A stretch of 64,000 nt of DNA from Pukyongia salina (GCF_002966125.1 NZ_CP027062.1:1488001-1552000), one strand, 5' to 3'; counted from the stretch's first letter, positions 26,225-36,459 are shown. Notes: generated by a model not told the origin, from the letters alone. Translations and numbers: made by a program.

Positions 26225-26893
26225 TTAAAGTCCACCACCATCTATAAATACTTTGTAAAGAATAAAATAGGGTGAAATTTCAAGTGCGCAAAGATACAAA
26301 ATAAAATAGAAGAAATTTCTAAAAATAAGTTTTCCATTTGTTTTATAACTATAAAACATACTCACAGCGTTCAGCAATATCAAAATTCCGAAGAAAACAA
26401 GCAGCACCAGCAAGCTTGGTTGCAATATGTAGAAAAACACCAGATTGCCAAGGAAAATAGCCATTGCGAGTAAATTCCTGTAGGTGATCTTCTCATATAA
26501 ATACTGGTTAATATAAGATTCCAATGAAAAAACGGTACTGATTATCTTTTCCAGATAATATTTAACCAGTACAAAACCTGCATAGGCCGTACAAATTTGA
26601 ATGAAGATCCACTTGTTAGCGCTTATTAGGTCAGGGTTTGTGGTGCTAATGAGTAAGTAAATGAATAATGAAACCGAGATGATCTGAGCGATAAACAATA
26701 TAATATTAAAAGGATGTTGAATTTCGTTATTCTTACCCTGTACCAGGAAATATTTGTTGGTAATAGGAAGCAAAATAAACTCCTGAAATCGCAGTGGATA
26801 GAAATATTTCGTTATAGTATACAGGACCACACATCCCACTAATAAAAAAGTGATCCAATCCTGCGAAATGATATCTCGTGTAATATAATCCAA
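26225..26893 (-). CDS. DUF4271 multi-pass membrane protein
   Basis: The 222-residue protein has about six hydrophobic segments and fits the Bacteroidetes family DUF4271 (TKYFYPLRFQEF near the N-terminus, then a long helical membrane core). No function is known. It is transcribed immediately before hemD with a short gap, a linkage that recurs in this phylum. The AT-rich composition is usual for membrane proteins. Confidence 0.86.
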   Translation of the reverse strand: MDYITRDIISQDWITFLLVGCVVLYTITKYFYPLRFQEFILLPITNKYFLVQGKNNEIQHPFNIILFIAQIISVSLFIYLLISTTNPDLISANKWIFIQICTAYAGFVLVKYYLEKIISTVFSLESYINQYLYEKITYRNLLAMAIFLGNLVFFYILQPSLLVLLVFFGILILLNAVSMFYSYKTNGKLIFRNFFYFILYLCALEISPYFILYKVFIDGGGL

Positions 26894-26987
26894 GTGTTCT
26901 CCTTTGGCAGTAAAGTTAGCGGTTTTTACCCTTCGGAAAAAGTATTCTAATGGCTATAAATGCGCAGTTTATTTTCATAAAAAGAGG

Positions 26988-26995
26988 TACATTTG
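26988..26995 (+). promoter_or_regulatory. Promoter -7 box (TACATTTG) for the mannosyltransferase-dihydroorotase operon
   Basis: Exact TAnnTTTG match 15 bases before the ATG at 27011. It overlaps an upstream in-frame TTG, which argues against that TTG as the start codon. Confidence 0.6.
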
Positions 26996-27010
26996 CCGAA
27001 AATACAACCT

Positions 27011-27751
27011 ATGTCGAATGCCCTTGTGGTAATACCTACATATAACGAAAAAGAGAACATAGAACGGTTGATCCGCAATATTTTTTCTCTTCAGCGTGCA
27101 TTCGATATTTTGGTGGTAGATGATAATTCGCCCGATGAGACCGCAGTTGCAGTAAAAAACCTTCAGCAAGAATTCAAGGATCGATTGTTCATCCTTGAAA
27201 GAAGTGGTAAACTGGGGTTGGGAACTGCATATATAGCGGGATTTCGTTGGGCATTGAAAAGGGACTATGCATATATTTTCGAAATGGATGCCGATTTCTC
27301 GCATAATCCCAACGATCTAATAAGACTGTACAATGCATGTGATAGAGAAGGCTTCGATCTTGCTATTGGTTCGCGTTATGTGAGAGGGGTGAATGTTGTT
27401 AATTGGCCCATGAGCAGGGTTTTACTGTCATGGCTGGCCTCTAAATATGTACGCTTCATCACCGGAATGAGGATCTACGATACCACAGCCGGTTTCGTTT
27501 GTTATCGCAGACATGTTTTGGAAAAGATCAAACTCGATAAGATCCGCTTTGTAGGTTACGCGTTCCAGATCGAAATGAAATTCAAGGCCTATCTGGCAAA
27601 ATGTAAAATTATAGAGGTGCCGGTAGTTTTTACCGATCGTACCAGGGGGGAATCGAAGATGAGCGGAGGAATAATTTCTGAAGCCATCTTTGGAGTAATA
27701 AAAATGAAATTCAGGAGTTTATTCGGTAGTTCAGATTTTAACGAGATTTAA
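27011..27751 (+). CDS. Polyprenol monophosphomannose synthase (GT2)
   Basis: The enzyme transfers mannose (or a related sugar) from GDP-mannose to a polyprenyl phosphate at the membrane. The 246-residue GT2 domain has [12 protein letters not shown], the metal-site [17 protein letters not shown] and a conserved SRYVRG segment, as in bacterial Dpm1-type proteins without a C-terminal membrane domain. The ATG at 27011 was chosen because the alternative TTG lies in the promoter. The dihydroorotase ATG overlaps its stop by one base. Confidence 0.92.
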   Translation: MSNALVVIPTYNEKENIERLIRNIFSLQRAFDILVVDDNSPDETAVAVKNLQQEFKDRLFILERSGKLGLGTAYIAGFRWALKRDYAYIFEMDADFSHNPNDLIRLYNACDREGFDLAIGSRYVRGVNVVNWPMSRVLLSWLASKYVRFITGMRIYDTTAGFVCYRRHVLEKIKLDKIRFVGYAFQIEMKFKAYLAKCKIIEVPVVFTDRTRGESKMSGGIISEAIFGVIKMKFRSLFGSSDFNEI

Positions 27752-29091
27752 TGAGCACAATTCTTATAAAGAACGCCAACATTGTTAATGAAGGCAAAAT
27801 AATCCAGGGTGATGTAATGGTTGAAGGAGACCGCATTGCCGAAGTTGGAGGGAGTATTAGTGTGAAATCTGCAGACACCAGGGTGATCGATGCAGACGGA
27901 CAATTCCTAATTCCCGGAATGATAGACGACCAGGTCCATTTCCGTGAACCCGGCCTTACCCATAAGGCCACTATAGAGACAGAGTCGAAAGCAGCGATAG
28001 CGGGAGGGATCACCACCTTTATCGAAATGCCAAATACCGTCCCGCAGGCAACTACTATAGAGCTGCTGGAAGAAAAATTTGCCATAGCCGGAAAAACATC
28101 ATGGGCTAATTATTCGTTTATGTTTGGTGGCACAAATGATAATCTGGAAGAAATCCTGAAAGTGGACAAAACCAAGGTCGCCGGCCTGAAACTGTTTCTT
28201 GGATCTTCAACAGGAAATATGCTGGTAGACAACCCCAAGGTTCTGGAGGAGATCTTCAGCAAGACCGATTTACTTATCTCGGTGCACTGTGAAGACGAGG
28301 CGACCATTAAAAAGAACATGGCCGAATACAGGAAGATGTACGGCGATGATATTCCCGTAGAATTCCATCCGAAGATCCGCAGTGAAGAGGCCTGTTACCT
28401 CTCTTCCTCACGAGCTATTGCCCTGGCAAAGAAGACAGGAGCGCGCTTGCATGTGTTTCATCTTTCAACAGCCAGGGAAACCGAACTCTTCGACAAGAAG
28501 AAACCGCTTGCAGAGAAGAAGATCACTGCCGAGGTATGTTTACACCATCTGTGGTTTTCGGAAGAAGATTACGCGGCCAAAGGAACCCGGATCAAGTGGA
28601 ACCCCGCGGTTAAAACTGCCAAGGATAGGGAAGGCCTTTTAAAAGCTCTGAACGACGGGCGTATTGATGTGATCGCAACAGATCACGCACCTCATACCCT
28701 GGATGAGAAAAATAATAATTACGTTAACGCTCCTTCGGGAGGACCTTTGGTTCAGCATGCACTTGCTGCCCTATTTGAAATGTATCATAACGGGAAATTA
28801 AGCCTGGAGACCATAGTTCGGAAAACTGCACATAACCCGGCTATCCTCTTTGAGATCAAGGATAGGGGATTTATACGTAAGGGGTATAAGGCCGATCTTG
28901 TACTTGTAGACAGCAATTCACCCTGGACGGTTTCCAGGGAGAACATACTTTACAAATGTGGCTGGTCTCCATTCGAGGGCCGAACATTCAGATCGAGGGT
29001 AACACATACCATCGTGAACGGTTGCCTGGCCTATGAAAACCTGAAATTTCCTAACAGAAGTAAGGGCGAACGAATTATCTTTGATCGCTGA
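27751..29091 (+). CDS. pyrC: Dihydroorotase
   Basis: Dihydroorotase closes the pyrimidine ring in de novo UMP synthesis. The 446-residue protein has the class I features: a metal loop ([14 protein letters not shown]), the carbamylated-Lys segment [24 protein letters not shown] and [10 protein letters not shown]. The first metal motif reads DQVH instead of the textbook HVH, so one of the two loop His residues is Gln. I recall this spelling in other Bacteroidetes. The gene is translationally coupled to both neighbours. Confidence 0.95.
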   Translation: MSTILIKNANIVNEGKIIQGDVMVEGDRIAEVGGSISVKSADTRVIDADGQFLIPGMIDDQVHFREPGLTHKATIETESKAAIAGGITTFIEMPNTVPQATTIELLEEKFAIAGKTSWANYSFMFGGTNDNLEEILKVDKTKVAGLKLFLGSSTGNMLVDNPKVLEEIFSKTDLLISVHCEDEATIKKNMAEYRKMYGDDIPVEFHPKIRSEEACYLSSSRAIALAKKTGARLHVFHLSTARETELFDKKKPLAEKKITAEVCLHHLWFSEEDYAAKGTRIKWNPAVKTAKDREGLLKALNDGRIDVIATDHAPHTLDEKNNNYVNAPSGGPLVQHALAALFEMYHNGKLSLETIVRKTAHNPAILFEIKDRGFIRKGYKADLVLVDSNSPWTVSRENILYKCGWSPFEGRTFRSRVTHTIVNGCLAYENLKFPNRSKGERIIFDR

Positions 29092-29516
29092 TGTTGAGAA
29101 TTTGTACAGTTATATCGTTGTTATTGCTCATGGGATGCCAGCATGTTGAAAGGCCGGAAAAGCCGGACGACCTCATTGCCAGGGATAAGATGGTGGATAT
29201 ACTTACAGATGTCTATTTAAGCAATGCTGCGAAGAGTGTGAACAATAAGGTTATTAGGCAGAAAGGGATTAAACTGGATTCTTTTATTTATACGAAATAC
29301 GATATAGACAGCGTACAGTTTGTGAGGAGTCATAATTGGTATAACGCAGATCTCGACACCTACAAGGAGATCTTTGTTGAGATCGAACAACGTCTCGTGG
29401 AAATGCAGCGTAGGACAGACAGCCTTAATTTTAAGCCTAAAAGTAAGATCCAGCAAAAACAGGATAGTTTACGAAAAGCCAGGGAATTGATCGAGCCTGC
29501 ATCTTCTGAAGAGTGA
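29091..29516 (+). CDS. DUF4296 lipoprotein
   Basis: The 141-residue product has a signal peptide with lipobox LLMGC and the DUF4296 core (LIARDKMVDILTDVYLSNAA, then FVRSHNWYNADLDTYKEIF). The family is Bacteroidetes-specific, envelope-located and of unknown function. The start overlaps the dihydroorotase stop, so it is the third gene of the operon. It ends exactly where the convergent epimerase gene ends. Confidence 0.9.
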   Translation: MLRICTVISLLLLMGCQHVERPEKPDDLIARDKMVDILTDVYLSNAAKSVNNKVIRQKGIKLDSFIYTKYDIDSVQFVRSHNWYNADLDTYKEIFVEIEQRLVEMQRRTDSLNFKPKSKIQQKQDSLRKARELIEPASSEE

Positions 29517-30518
29517 TCATTTACGAAAATTCTCTCCTATTCTTGCCAGCGTTTCATCGGCGGGAGTATACTTAAAATCCAGGTGTCGCGTAATCTTCCC
29601 TCCATCGTAATACGATTCTTTATACATCGAATTTACCGTCGCCTTTAACAATCGCCTCCTGCTTCCCGTTAGTTTTGCACTAAGCCAGTCCAGGCGTCGA
29701 ACAAGATCCAATTTCCATTTTGGAATCAATTTGGATGGCGGTTTTACCTCAAGTGAGGCCGCAAGTTTGGAGAGAAGCTCCTTATATCTTAAATTTTCCC
29801 CTGCCAGTATAAATTGGTCATTTCTTATCTCACTCTCCATTAGCATGATCATGGCATTCACAACATCCTGTACGTCCACAATCGCCACTCCTCCCGAGGT
29901 GTAATATTTCGCTTCTTTCGCCACCATGTTCACTATCACCCCGCTTCCCGAACGCCAGTGGCCCGAACCCATGATCAGGGCCGGATTCAATATCACCGCG
30001 TCCACCCCTTCCTGGGTGCCACGCCAAACTTCCATTTCTGCTCCGTATTTGGTGATGGCATATACGCTGTTGTTAGCCTCGGGATTCCATGCTACCTGCT
30101 CATCGATAAGGGATCCGTCTGTAGTACTTCCAAGCGTAGCTATGGAACTTACGTGGCACAGTTTGGAAACCTTATGTTCTATACAAAGATTTACAATATT
30201 AGCGGTGCCTTCGATATTGGATTTTTTTAGTTTCTGAAAATGCCTGGGGTTAAAACTAATATATGCCGCCGAATGATAGACGTGTGTTACCCCCTTGAAT
30301 GCCTGTTTTAGCGCTGGGATATCGGTAACATCGGCCTCCATCCATTCGATCGAATTATAAAGGAAATCCGGATCTTCGGCATAAAATTTAAAAACCTCGC
30401 GTACCGATTCAAGCTTGCTACTCTTTCGGTGGATAGCACGAACTGCTACTCCTTTTTTCAGAAGAAAATATAATAAATGCGAACCTACCAAGCCGGTACC
30501 TCCGGTAACTAGAACCAT
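29517..30518 (-). CDS. NAD-dependent epimerase/dehydratase (extended SDR)
   Basis: The ATG at 30518 begins directly with the nucleotide-binding motif ([14 protein letters not shown]). A catalytic YAITK (YxxxK) lies near residue 150 with an upstream Ser-rich strand (HVSSIATLG). The 333 residues fit extended short-chain dehydrogenases that act on nucleotide sugars or on 3-beta-hydroxy groups. The context does not identify a substrate. A TTG 17 codons upstream would extend the protein but lies in the divergent intergenic region shared with tyrS. Confidence 0.9.
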   Translation of the reverse strand: MVLVTGGTGLVGSHLLYFLLKKGVAVRAIHRKSSKLESVREVFKFYAEDPDFLYNSIEWMEADVTDIPALKQAFKGVTHVYHSAAYISFNPRHFQKLKKSNIEGTANIVNLCIEHKVSKLCHVSSIATLGSTTDGSLIDEQVAWNPEANNSVYAITKYGAEMEVWRGTQEGVDAVILNPALIMGSGHWRSGSGVIVNMVAKEAKYYTSGGVAIVDVQDVVNAMIMLMESEIRNDQFILAGENLRYKELLSKLAASLEVKPPSKLIPKWKLDLVRRLDWLSAKLTGSRRRLLKATVNSMYKESYYDGGKITRHLDFKYTPADETLARIGENFRK

Positions 30519-30571
30519 TTTATAAAAATAGTCTTTTTTGAAGTATTCTTTTATCTTTTGGGGGTTCAACC

Positions 30572-30579
30572 TATATTTG
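30572..30579 (+). promoter_or_regulatory. Promoter -7 box (TATATTTG) for tyrS
   Basis: Exact TAnnTTTG match 14 bases before the tyrS ATG at 30594, giving a very short leader. Confidence 0.6.
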
Positions 30580-30593
30580 CTGAAACTTTAAAA

Positions 30594-31892
30594 ATGGCGT
30601 TGAAGAACTTTGTAGAAGAACTTAGCTGGCGGGGTATGATCCATGATGTGATGCCCGAGACCGAGGAACATCTTTTGGAACAAATGCGTTCTGCTTATAT
30701 TGGTTTCGACCCAACTGCAGATTCGTTACACATTGGTAACCTTGTGCCCATTATGATGCTGGCATTTTTTCAACGTACAGGACATAAACCTGTGGCCCTG
30801 GTTGGAGGAGCGACGGGCATGATTGGTGATCCTTCGGGCAAATCGAGTGAACGAAATCTCCTGGATGAAGCAACCTTACGCCATAACCAGGAATGTGTTA
30901 GAGAACAGTTGTCACAATTTCTGGATTTTTCCTCCGGGAAGGAGAATGAGGCGGTGATGGTGAACAATTACGACTGGATGAAGGAGATAAGCTTTCTGGA
31001 TTTTATTCGTGATGTAGGAAAGCATATCACGGTTAACTATATGATGGCAAAAGATTCTGTAAAGAACAGGATAAAGGGAGAGGAAACCGAAGGTATGTCC
31101 TTTACCGAATTCACCTACCAGTTGGTACAGGGCTACGATTTCCTGCATCTTTTCAGAAACTATAACTGCACCCTGCAAATGGGTGGGAGCGACCAGTGGG
31201 GAAATATCACCACCGGAACCGAACTTATAAGACGTATTGGCGGAGGAAAGGGTTATGCACTCACCTGTCCGCTAATCACCAAGAGTGATGGCAGCAAATT
31301 TGGTAAGAGTGAAGGGGGTAATGTATGGCTGGACGCGAATCGGACCTCGCCATATAAATTCTATCAATACTGGCTGAACACCAGCGATGAAGACGCCGAA
31401 AAATATATAAAGATCTTTACCTTCCTCGACAAGCAGACCATCGAAGCACTTGTTGAAGAACATCGGGCGGCGCCACATATGAGATTACTTCAGAAGCGAT
31501 TGGCTGAAGAAGTGACTACCACAGTTCATGGGGAAATAGAATATGGCAATGCCGTGAAGGCTTCCGAGATCCTTTTTGGGAGATCTACTTCCGAAGACCT
31601 TAAGTCCCTTAATGCGTCTACTTTTCTTGATGTATTCGATGGGGTAACGCAGGCCGAGGTAACCGCTGCGGATATTTCAGAGGGACTGGATATAGTTTCT
31701 GCTTTGGCCGAACGAACAGGCTTTCTGAAATCTAACGGCGAAGCCAGACGAGCTCTCAAGGAGAATTCGATTTCAGTAAACAAAGAAAAAGTAAAGGACG
31801 ATTATACATTAACTTCCGAAGACCTTATCAACGATCAATTCATCCTCCTGCAAAGAGGAAAGAAGAATTACTTCATCATCAAGGTTGTATAA
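30594..31892 (+). CDS. tyrS: Tyrosine-tRNA ligase
   Basis: TyrS charges tRNA-Tyr. The protein of 432 residues has the class I HIGH-type motif DSLHIGNL near residue 41, the Tyr-binding QGYDFLHLF and [11 protein letters not shown] segments, the KFGKS version of KMSKS near 235, and a C-terminal S4-like RNA-binding domain ([15 protein letters not shown]). The ATG at 30594 is preferred because an upstream TTG precedes the promoter box. Confidence 0.98.
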   Translation: MALKNFVEELSWRGMIHDVMPETEEHLLEQMRSAYIGFDPTADSLHIGNLVPIMMLAFFQRTGHKPVALVGGATGMIGDPSGKSSERNLLDEATLRHNQECVREQLSQFLDFSSGKENEAVMVNNYDWMKEISFLDFIRDVGKHITVNYMMAKDSVKNRIKGEETEGMSFTEFTYQLVQGYDFLHLFRNYNCTLQMGGSDQWGNITTGTELIRRIGGGKGYALTCPLITKSDGSKFGKSEGGNVWLDANRTSPYKFYQYWLNTSDEDAEKYIKIFTFLDKQTIEALVEEHRAAPHMRLLQKRLAEEVTTTVHGEIEYGNAVKASEILFGRSTSEDLKSLNASTFLDVFDGVTQAEVTAADISEGLDIVSALAERTGFLKSNGEARRALKENSISVNKEKVKDDYTLTSEDLINDQFILLQRGKKNYFIIKVV

Positions 31893-31897
31893 ATAAC

Positions 31898-31932
31898 GAA
31901 GCCCCCAAAGCAAAAGAGTGTTCGAGGGCTTC
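31898..31932. terminator. Possible terminator hairpin after tyrS
   Basis: GAAGCCC pairs with GGGCTTC around an 18-base loop. The T-run is poor (CAAAATT follows), so termination strength is doubtful. Confidence 0.45.
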
Positions 31933-32028
31933 AAAATTAACTAACCAACCAATAATGAATCTATCTTTTTCATAGCTTCATTGTCTTGGAATATTGGTCG
32001 GTCCAGGCCTTTAAACCTTACAAAATCC

Positions 32029-32544
32029 TTACAGATAATTTGTTAGCTCTGGATAAGGGATGAGAGCGCTTATCAATAGCGCGATACTCTCCTTTACAAT
32101 AAGGGTTATACTCAGCAGAATGGTCACTACCAGAATGGCTACAGATACATTATTTCGCTGGATCTCCCTAAATTCATTAATGCCTTTGGTTAACATTGAA
32201 AAGAGCAGAAAAGCCGTTGCATTTATAAAGACCGCCATAATAAAACCAATGGCCAGGTATAGTCCCGAATACGAAATGATGGTAGTGCTATCAACGGTTT
32301 CGGTTTGAGTTGTGCTTAGCCGGATCACATTGGTGATGGAGGGAAGAATTTCGCTTAGGATGAGGCCTATGGACAGGATGATGCCCGAGGTGAAAATAGT
32401 AAATGCCATGTTATCGCCTCGTAGATCGGAGCTGCGAAAGAAAAGCAATTTCAGGATCTTAAAAGACACAAAGATTATCGCCACGGTGATCCCGATCGAT
32501 ATTATAATTTCTAGAATTGCGAGTGTGAACAGTTTGGTATTCAT
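32029..32544 (-). CDS. DUF350 (YjfL-like) membrane protein
   Basis: The 171-residue protein has four to five transmembrane helices and the DUF350-like segment GDNMAFTIFTSGIILSIGLI, which resembles the DNxAxAixxxG signature of that family. In other bacteria DUF350 proteins are found with glutathionylspermidine-synthase-like ATP-grasp ligases and ion channels. Their function is unsettled. Here the gene is last in a minus-strand operon, six bases after a transglutaminase-like gene. The family call rests on the single motif and the topology. Confidence 0.7.
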   Translation of the reverse strand: MNTKLFTLAILEIIISIGITVAIIFVSFKILKLLFFRSSDLRGDNMAFTIFTSGIILSIGLILSEILPSITNVIRLSTTQTETVDSTTIISYSGLYLAIGFIMAVFINATAFLLFSMLTKGINEFREIQRNNVSVAILVVTILLSITLIVKESIALLISALIPYPELTNYL

Positions 32545-32550
32545 GGTTAC

Positions 32551-33585
32551 TTATTTACTGGTTAAAACGACATCCCAATAAGAAATATCGCTATAGGTTG
32601 CCGGGATGTTTCCGGCTGCATAATATTTCGCTGTGGTTTCCCACAACATATATTTTTTGCCGTTGTATATCTTAGCTAGTCCCGATGTGGGAAGGTTGAT
32701 CCCCAGGATAGAATGTCGGTAAAAATCGCTGTTCAGGATCGCTACATCGTACCCAAACGATTTCAAAACGGAGTATATCATAACGGTACGAGTATCGCAG
32801 TCGCCTTTCAGATTGCCCATGAACGAGACCGGATTTTGTATGCCATAGGCGATATTTCCTATACAGCAGTCGGGACATTTTTGCAGTAGTTCCCGTATAG
32901 ATTCTTCGTAGTTATGTGGTGCCAGGCAGGCTTCCTGGAATACGAAGGAATAAGGGATGTCTTGTATACATGAAACGACCATCTCTGCGAATTCCATTCG
33001 GTTTAATTTTTTTTCTTTCTGAATAATTCTGAAACTATCCATAATGATATCGAGGGCAGGCCGGTCTGTTCGTTCGATATAATCGTACAGGTCTCCCCAG
33101 AAATTCCCGCTTCTACCCGGTTGATAGCCAGAAATATGATCGCGCAGCCTGGTGTAATCCCTCACCCGAACGGTTAGGGTGGTATTGAAATCGTTACCGA
33201 AGTTATCCCGCCAAACTCGATTTGAAGCATACACCTCGACAGAATCTGTCCCTTCAAGTCTGTACGTTTTCTTAACAAATTCTTCTACTTTAAAAGCAGT
33301 GCTTTCACTTCGAGGTTGTAACAGCGTGAAGAGAAAACTCAAGCCGGCAGTAAGTATACCCAGGATCACCACGGTGATCACGATTCCGGTTATAATTCCT
33401 TTTAACCGGGGTTTGCCTACCAGTTTTAAGGAGATGAAAATAGCGCCCCCTATCGAAATGAACAGGGTGATCAACACAGGTGGATCCAGGGAAACGGTAA
33501 TCACTCCAAAGGAGATGATAAGTACGATCATCATAACGATTAGCCACAGGCAACCGTTAGCTCGCTTTTCGGGGGTTAGATTCAT
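32551..33585 (-). CDS. Transglutaminase-like (papain-fold) membrane protein
   Basis: The 344-residue protein begins with three transmembrane helices (about 12-32, 35-56 and 62-90) and continues with a soluble domain. Near its end GDCDTRTVMIYSVLKSFGY supplies a Cys (263), followed by His291 (YRHSILGI) and the WETT segment with Glu316, the order expected for a transglutaminase-like Cys-His-acid triad. An extra CPDCC cluster lies at about 237-241. Topology leaves open which side the domain faces. Its start codon overlaps the ligase-like gene's stop (TAATG). Confidence 0.75.
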   Translation of the reverse strand: MNLTPEKRANGCLWLIVMMIVLIISFGVITVSLDPPVLITLFISIGGAIFISLKLVGKPRLKGIITGIVITVVILGILTAGLSFLFTLLQPRSESTAFKVEEFVKKTYRLEGTDSVEVYASNRVWRDNFGNDFNTTLTVRVRDYTRLRDHISGYQPGRSGNFWGDLYDYIERTDRPALDIIMDSFRIIQKEKKLNRMEFAEMVVSCIQDIPYSFVFQEACLAPHNYEESIRELLQKCPDCCIGNIAYGIQNPVSFMGNLKGDCDTRTVMIYSVLKSFGYDVAILNSDFYRHSILGINLPTSGLAKIYNGKKYMLWETTAKYYAAGNIPATYSDISYWDVVLTSK

Positions 33586-34559
33586 TAAATGACCATTAAA
33601 TTACATCCTCTTATATCGCTGGTATCAAATCTACCTAAAATTTCAAAATTACCTTGCGCATCTAATTTGCCTAGGTCCTGTGTAGCGATAAACGAACAGG
33701 AATAGCGGTTGGCAAGGTCGATCACGTTAATACCTCCTGTTTTATTATCAACATAACTGAGCGCATCTTCCGGATCGCGGGTAAGGATCTTCATCCAGGG
33801 GGGGCAGCTAAAGAGTCCGTCGCCCTTACTGTAAGCTTGTGAGAGGAGTTCGGTCATGCCGTATTCACTATATATTCGAGAAACCCCAAAACCCATTTTC
33901 AAGATGTGATGTAATTCTTCCCTAATCATTTCCTTTCGCCGGCCTTTCATGCCGCCGGTTTCCATAACGAAGGTGTTTTTAAGTTCGAACCTGTGGTTTT
34001 CAACCAGATCGAGCAGGGCGTAGGACACCCCGATCAGTAAGGTTTGCTGCCCTTTTTCTTCCAGGTCAAGCAGGGTTTCTCTCAGTTCGTCTGTGTTGTG
34101 CAAGTAAAATCCGCTGTGCGGATTTGCAGTTTTATTAATGAGGGTGTCTACCATATAGATAAGTGAAGACCCTTTTTGTTCCAGGTAGGAAGGCAAGAGC
34201 GCTAAAATGGTAAGGTCCTTCAAATCGCCGAAATTCATCTCGAAAGCTTTCAGAAAACTTTGGCTGTATAAATTGAGATCGGCCACGTAATGCTTACTCC
34301 TGTTAGTTCCGGTAGTGCCGCTACTATAGAAGATGATCTCTTCCTGTTTACCAGAAGCTATGATCGGTTCCCGTTTAAAAAATTCGATGGGTAGGAAGGG
34401 AATATCGGTTAGTTTGCTAACCGCTTTTACATCGGTACCCAGGGCATCGCAGAAATTTCGGTATAAAGGAACATTCTCGTATTGAAACAGGAAGGTGTAT
34501 AACGCCAGATCAAAGAATTCTTCCTGATCCTTGATATTGAAAATATGAGATGCAGACAT
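33585..34559 (-). CDS. LuxE-like acyl-protein synthetase / adenylating ligase
   Basis: The ATG at 34559 gives 324 residues of the LuxE acyl-protein synthetase family, small relatives of the ANL adenylating enzymes. The ATP-binding loop (FYSSGTTGTNRSKHYV) is near residue 78 and the segment IYSEYGMTELLSQAY near 225 matches the A5-like motif. LuxE activates a fatty acid as acyl-AMP and transfers it onto a protein Cys. In this operon no fatty-acid reductase (LuxC) accompanies it. It is translationally coupled to the transglutaminase-like gene. Confidence 0.85.
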   Translation of the reverse strand: MSASHIFNIKDQEEFFDLALYTFLFQYENVPLYRNFCDALGTDVKAVSKLTDIPFLPIEFFKREPIIASGKQEEIIFYSSGTTGTNRSKHYVADLNLYSQSFLKAFEMNFGDLKDLTILALLPSYLEQKGSSLIYMVDTLINKTANPHSGFYLHNTDELRETLLDLEEKGQQTLLIGVSYALLDLVENHRFELKNTFVMETGGMKGRRKEMIREELHHILKMGFGVSRIYSEYGMTELLSQAYSKGDGLFSCPPWMKILTRDPEDALSYVDNKTGGINVIDLANRYSCSFIATQDLGKLDAQGNFEILGRFDTSDIRGCNLMVI

Positions 34560-34582
34560 GTTAAAGTTAACGATGAGCACTT

Positions 34583-34590
34583 CAAAAATA
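34583..34590 (-). promoter_or_regulatory. Promoter -7 box (TATTTTTG) for the ligase-transglutaminase-DUF350 operon
   Basis: Exact TAnnTTTG match on the minus strand, 23 bases before the ATG at 34559; it sets the operon's start upstream of the LuxE-like gene. Confidence 0.55.
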
Positions 34591-34732
34591 AACAAATATT
34601 AAACGGAAGTGCCAGACATTTTCAAATTGTTCGAACCGCACTGCATGTTACTTTATTGTTAACAATTACCTCAGGAGATATAGCAAAATGAATTAATAGT
34701 ATCTTTATCTTTTGATAACACAGGACTCGAGA

Positions 34733-35416
34733 ATGAAGAAAAGAGATACGCGTATTTTGTTAGTAGATGACGAACCGGATATCCTGGAGATCATCGGTTA
34801 TAATCTCTCCTCGGAAGGCTATCAGATAAGCACTGCCGAAAATGGAGTAGAAGCAATTGCGAAGGCCAAGAAACATAGACCCCATTTGATCGTTCTGGAT
34901 GTAATGATGCCCGAAATGGATGGTATAGAAGCGTGCGAAAAGATTCGTGCTATCCCCGAACTATCCGAAACCGTTATTACCTTTCTTACTGCCCGCGGGG
35001 AGGATTATTCGCAGGTAGCGGGATTCGAGGCGGGAGCAGACGATTATATTACCAAGCCCATAAAACCAAAGGTTTTAATTAGTAAGGTAAAAGCACTTTT
35101 AAGGCGATTTAAAGAAGATTCGGAGGCAGAAAGTACCGTGAAAATTGGTAACTTGACCATCAACAGGGAGGAATACAAGATCCTGAAAGGAAAACAGGAG
35201 ATCATTCTCCCCAGAAAAGAATTCGAATTGCTTGCCCTATTAGCTTCCAGGCCCGGTAAAGTATTTAAACGAGAGGATATATTAGACAGGGTATGGGGTA
35301 ATGAAGTGGTTGTAGGCGGCCGAACCATCGATGTGCATATTAGAAAATTGCGCGAGAAGATCGGGGATGAACGTTTTAAAACTGTGAAAGGGGTTGGCTA
35401 TAAGTTTGTAGTCTAA
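34733..35416 (+). CDS. OmpR/PhoB family response regulator
   Basis: The 227-residue protein has a receiver domain (LLVDDEPDILEI, phosphoacceptor in IVLDVMMPEMDG near residue 53, Lys in YITKPIKP) and a winged-helix DNA-binding domain (FELLALLASRPGKVFKRE, then VDVHIRKLREKIG-like). It overlaps its histidine kinase by one base (TAATG), forming a two-component pair of PhoB/PhoR type. The in-frame TTG at 34712 lies within promoter-like sequence (TATCTTTT) and was rejected. Confidence 0.96.
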   Translation: MKKRDTRILLVDDEPDILEIIGYNLSSEGYQISTAENGVEAIAKAKKHRPHLIVLDVMMPEMDGIEACEKIRAIPELSETVITFLTARGEDYSQVAGFEAGADDYITKPIKPKVLISKVKALLRRFKEDSEAESTVKIGNLTINREEYKILKGKQEIILPRKEFELLALLASRPGKVFKREDILDRVWGNEVVVGGRTIDVHIRKLREKIGDERFKTVKGVGYKFVV

Positions 35417-36459
35417 TGTCCACGAATTTTAAGAAGGCCTATAAATTTGCCGGGTATACATCGGCTGCTATCACTGTTGTTCTCACACTCAGCCTGGGTG
35501 TGTTTTTTTATACAACGAATTCCCTTAATATTTATATCCTTATCGGTTTCGCAATTTTGTGTTACCTCAGTTCTTTTTTTATCATTCAATACCGGGTGGA
35601 ACGATTTATCTATAAGCGTATCAAGAAAATATACGACGATGTTTCCTTACTAGAGGCTTCTTCATTTAGCAAGAATCAGATCACCACAGATATGGCCACC
35701 CTTACCAAAGAGGTAGAACGATTTGCGCAGGATAAAAAACTGGAGATCGAAGGCTTGAAGATCAGGGAGAATTACAGAAAAGAATTTATTGGAAACATTT
35801 CGCACGAACTAAAAACACCATTGTTTACGGTACAAGGATACATTCTCACCTTGTTAGACGGCGCCATGAAGGACAAGAGTGTTCGAAAAAAATATCTGGT
35901 GAATGCCAACAAAGGGGTAGAACGACTCATTTACATAGTGAAGGATCTCGATATGATCACTAAGCTGGAAGTAGGGGACCTAAATATTTACAAAGAGGAG
36001 CACAACATTATAGAACTGGTTCAAAATGTATTCGACCTTTTGGAAATGAAGGCTGCTAAGAAGAAGATCGAACTTGCTTTCGATAAGCCCTACCCAGACA
36101 GTATTATGGTGATGGCAGACAGGGAACGCATTCAGCAGGTGTTGTCCAACCTGATCGTTAATTCCATAAAATACGGAAGAGAAGGCGGAACTACCGAAGT
36201 AAGTATTGAGGATCTTATAAAGAACAAAGTGATAGTGCGGATCTCCGATAATGGCGAGGGCATAGCAAAAGAAAATATTCCAAGGATATTCGAACGTTTT
36301 TTCAGGGTTGATAAAAGTGGTTCCAGACGGGAAGGCGGCAGCGGTTTAGGACTTGCCATTGTGAAACATATTATTGAAGCCCACGCCGAGAAGATCTATG
36401 TTGAGAGTCAGTTAGGTATCGGCTCCGAATTCTCATTCACGCTCGAAAAGGCGAAATAA
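35416..36459 (+). CDS. Sensor histidine kinase, PhoR-like
   Basis: The 347-residue kinase has two transmembrane helices near the N-terminus (about 10-30 and 36-54) with almost no periplasmic loop. A linker is followed by the H-box FIGNISHELKTPLFTVQGY near 130, then NLIVNSIKYG, SDNGEGIAKENIPRIFERFFRV and GSGLGLAIVKHII. The lack of a sensor loop suggests that it senses within the membrane or through another protein. The identity of the phosphate-type signal is not supported by neighbours such as pstS. Its 3' end overlaps the convergent glycosyltransferase by 27 bases. Confidence 0.95.
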   Translation: MSTNFKKAYKFAGYTSAAITVVLTLSLGVFFYTTNSLNIYILIGFAILCYLSSFFIIQYRVERFIYKRIKKIYDDVSLLEASSFSKNQITTDMATLTKEVERFAQDKKLEIEGLKIRENYRKEFIGNISHELKTPLFTVQGYILTLLDGAMKDKSVRKKYLVNANKGVERLIYIVKDLDMITKLEVGDLNIYKEEHNIIELVQNVFDLLEMKAAKKKIELAFDKPYPDSIMVMADRERIQQVLSNLIVNSIKYGREGGTTEVSIEDLIKNKVIVRISDNGEGIAKENIPRIFERFFRVDKSGSRREGGSGLGLAIVKHIIEAHAEKIYVESQLGIGSEFSFTLEKAK

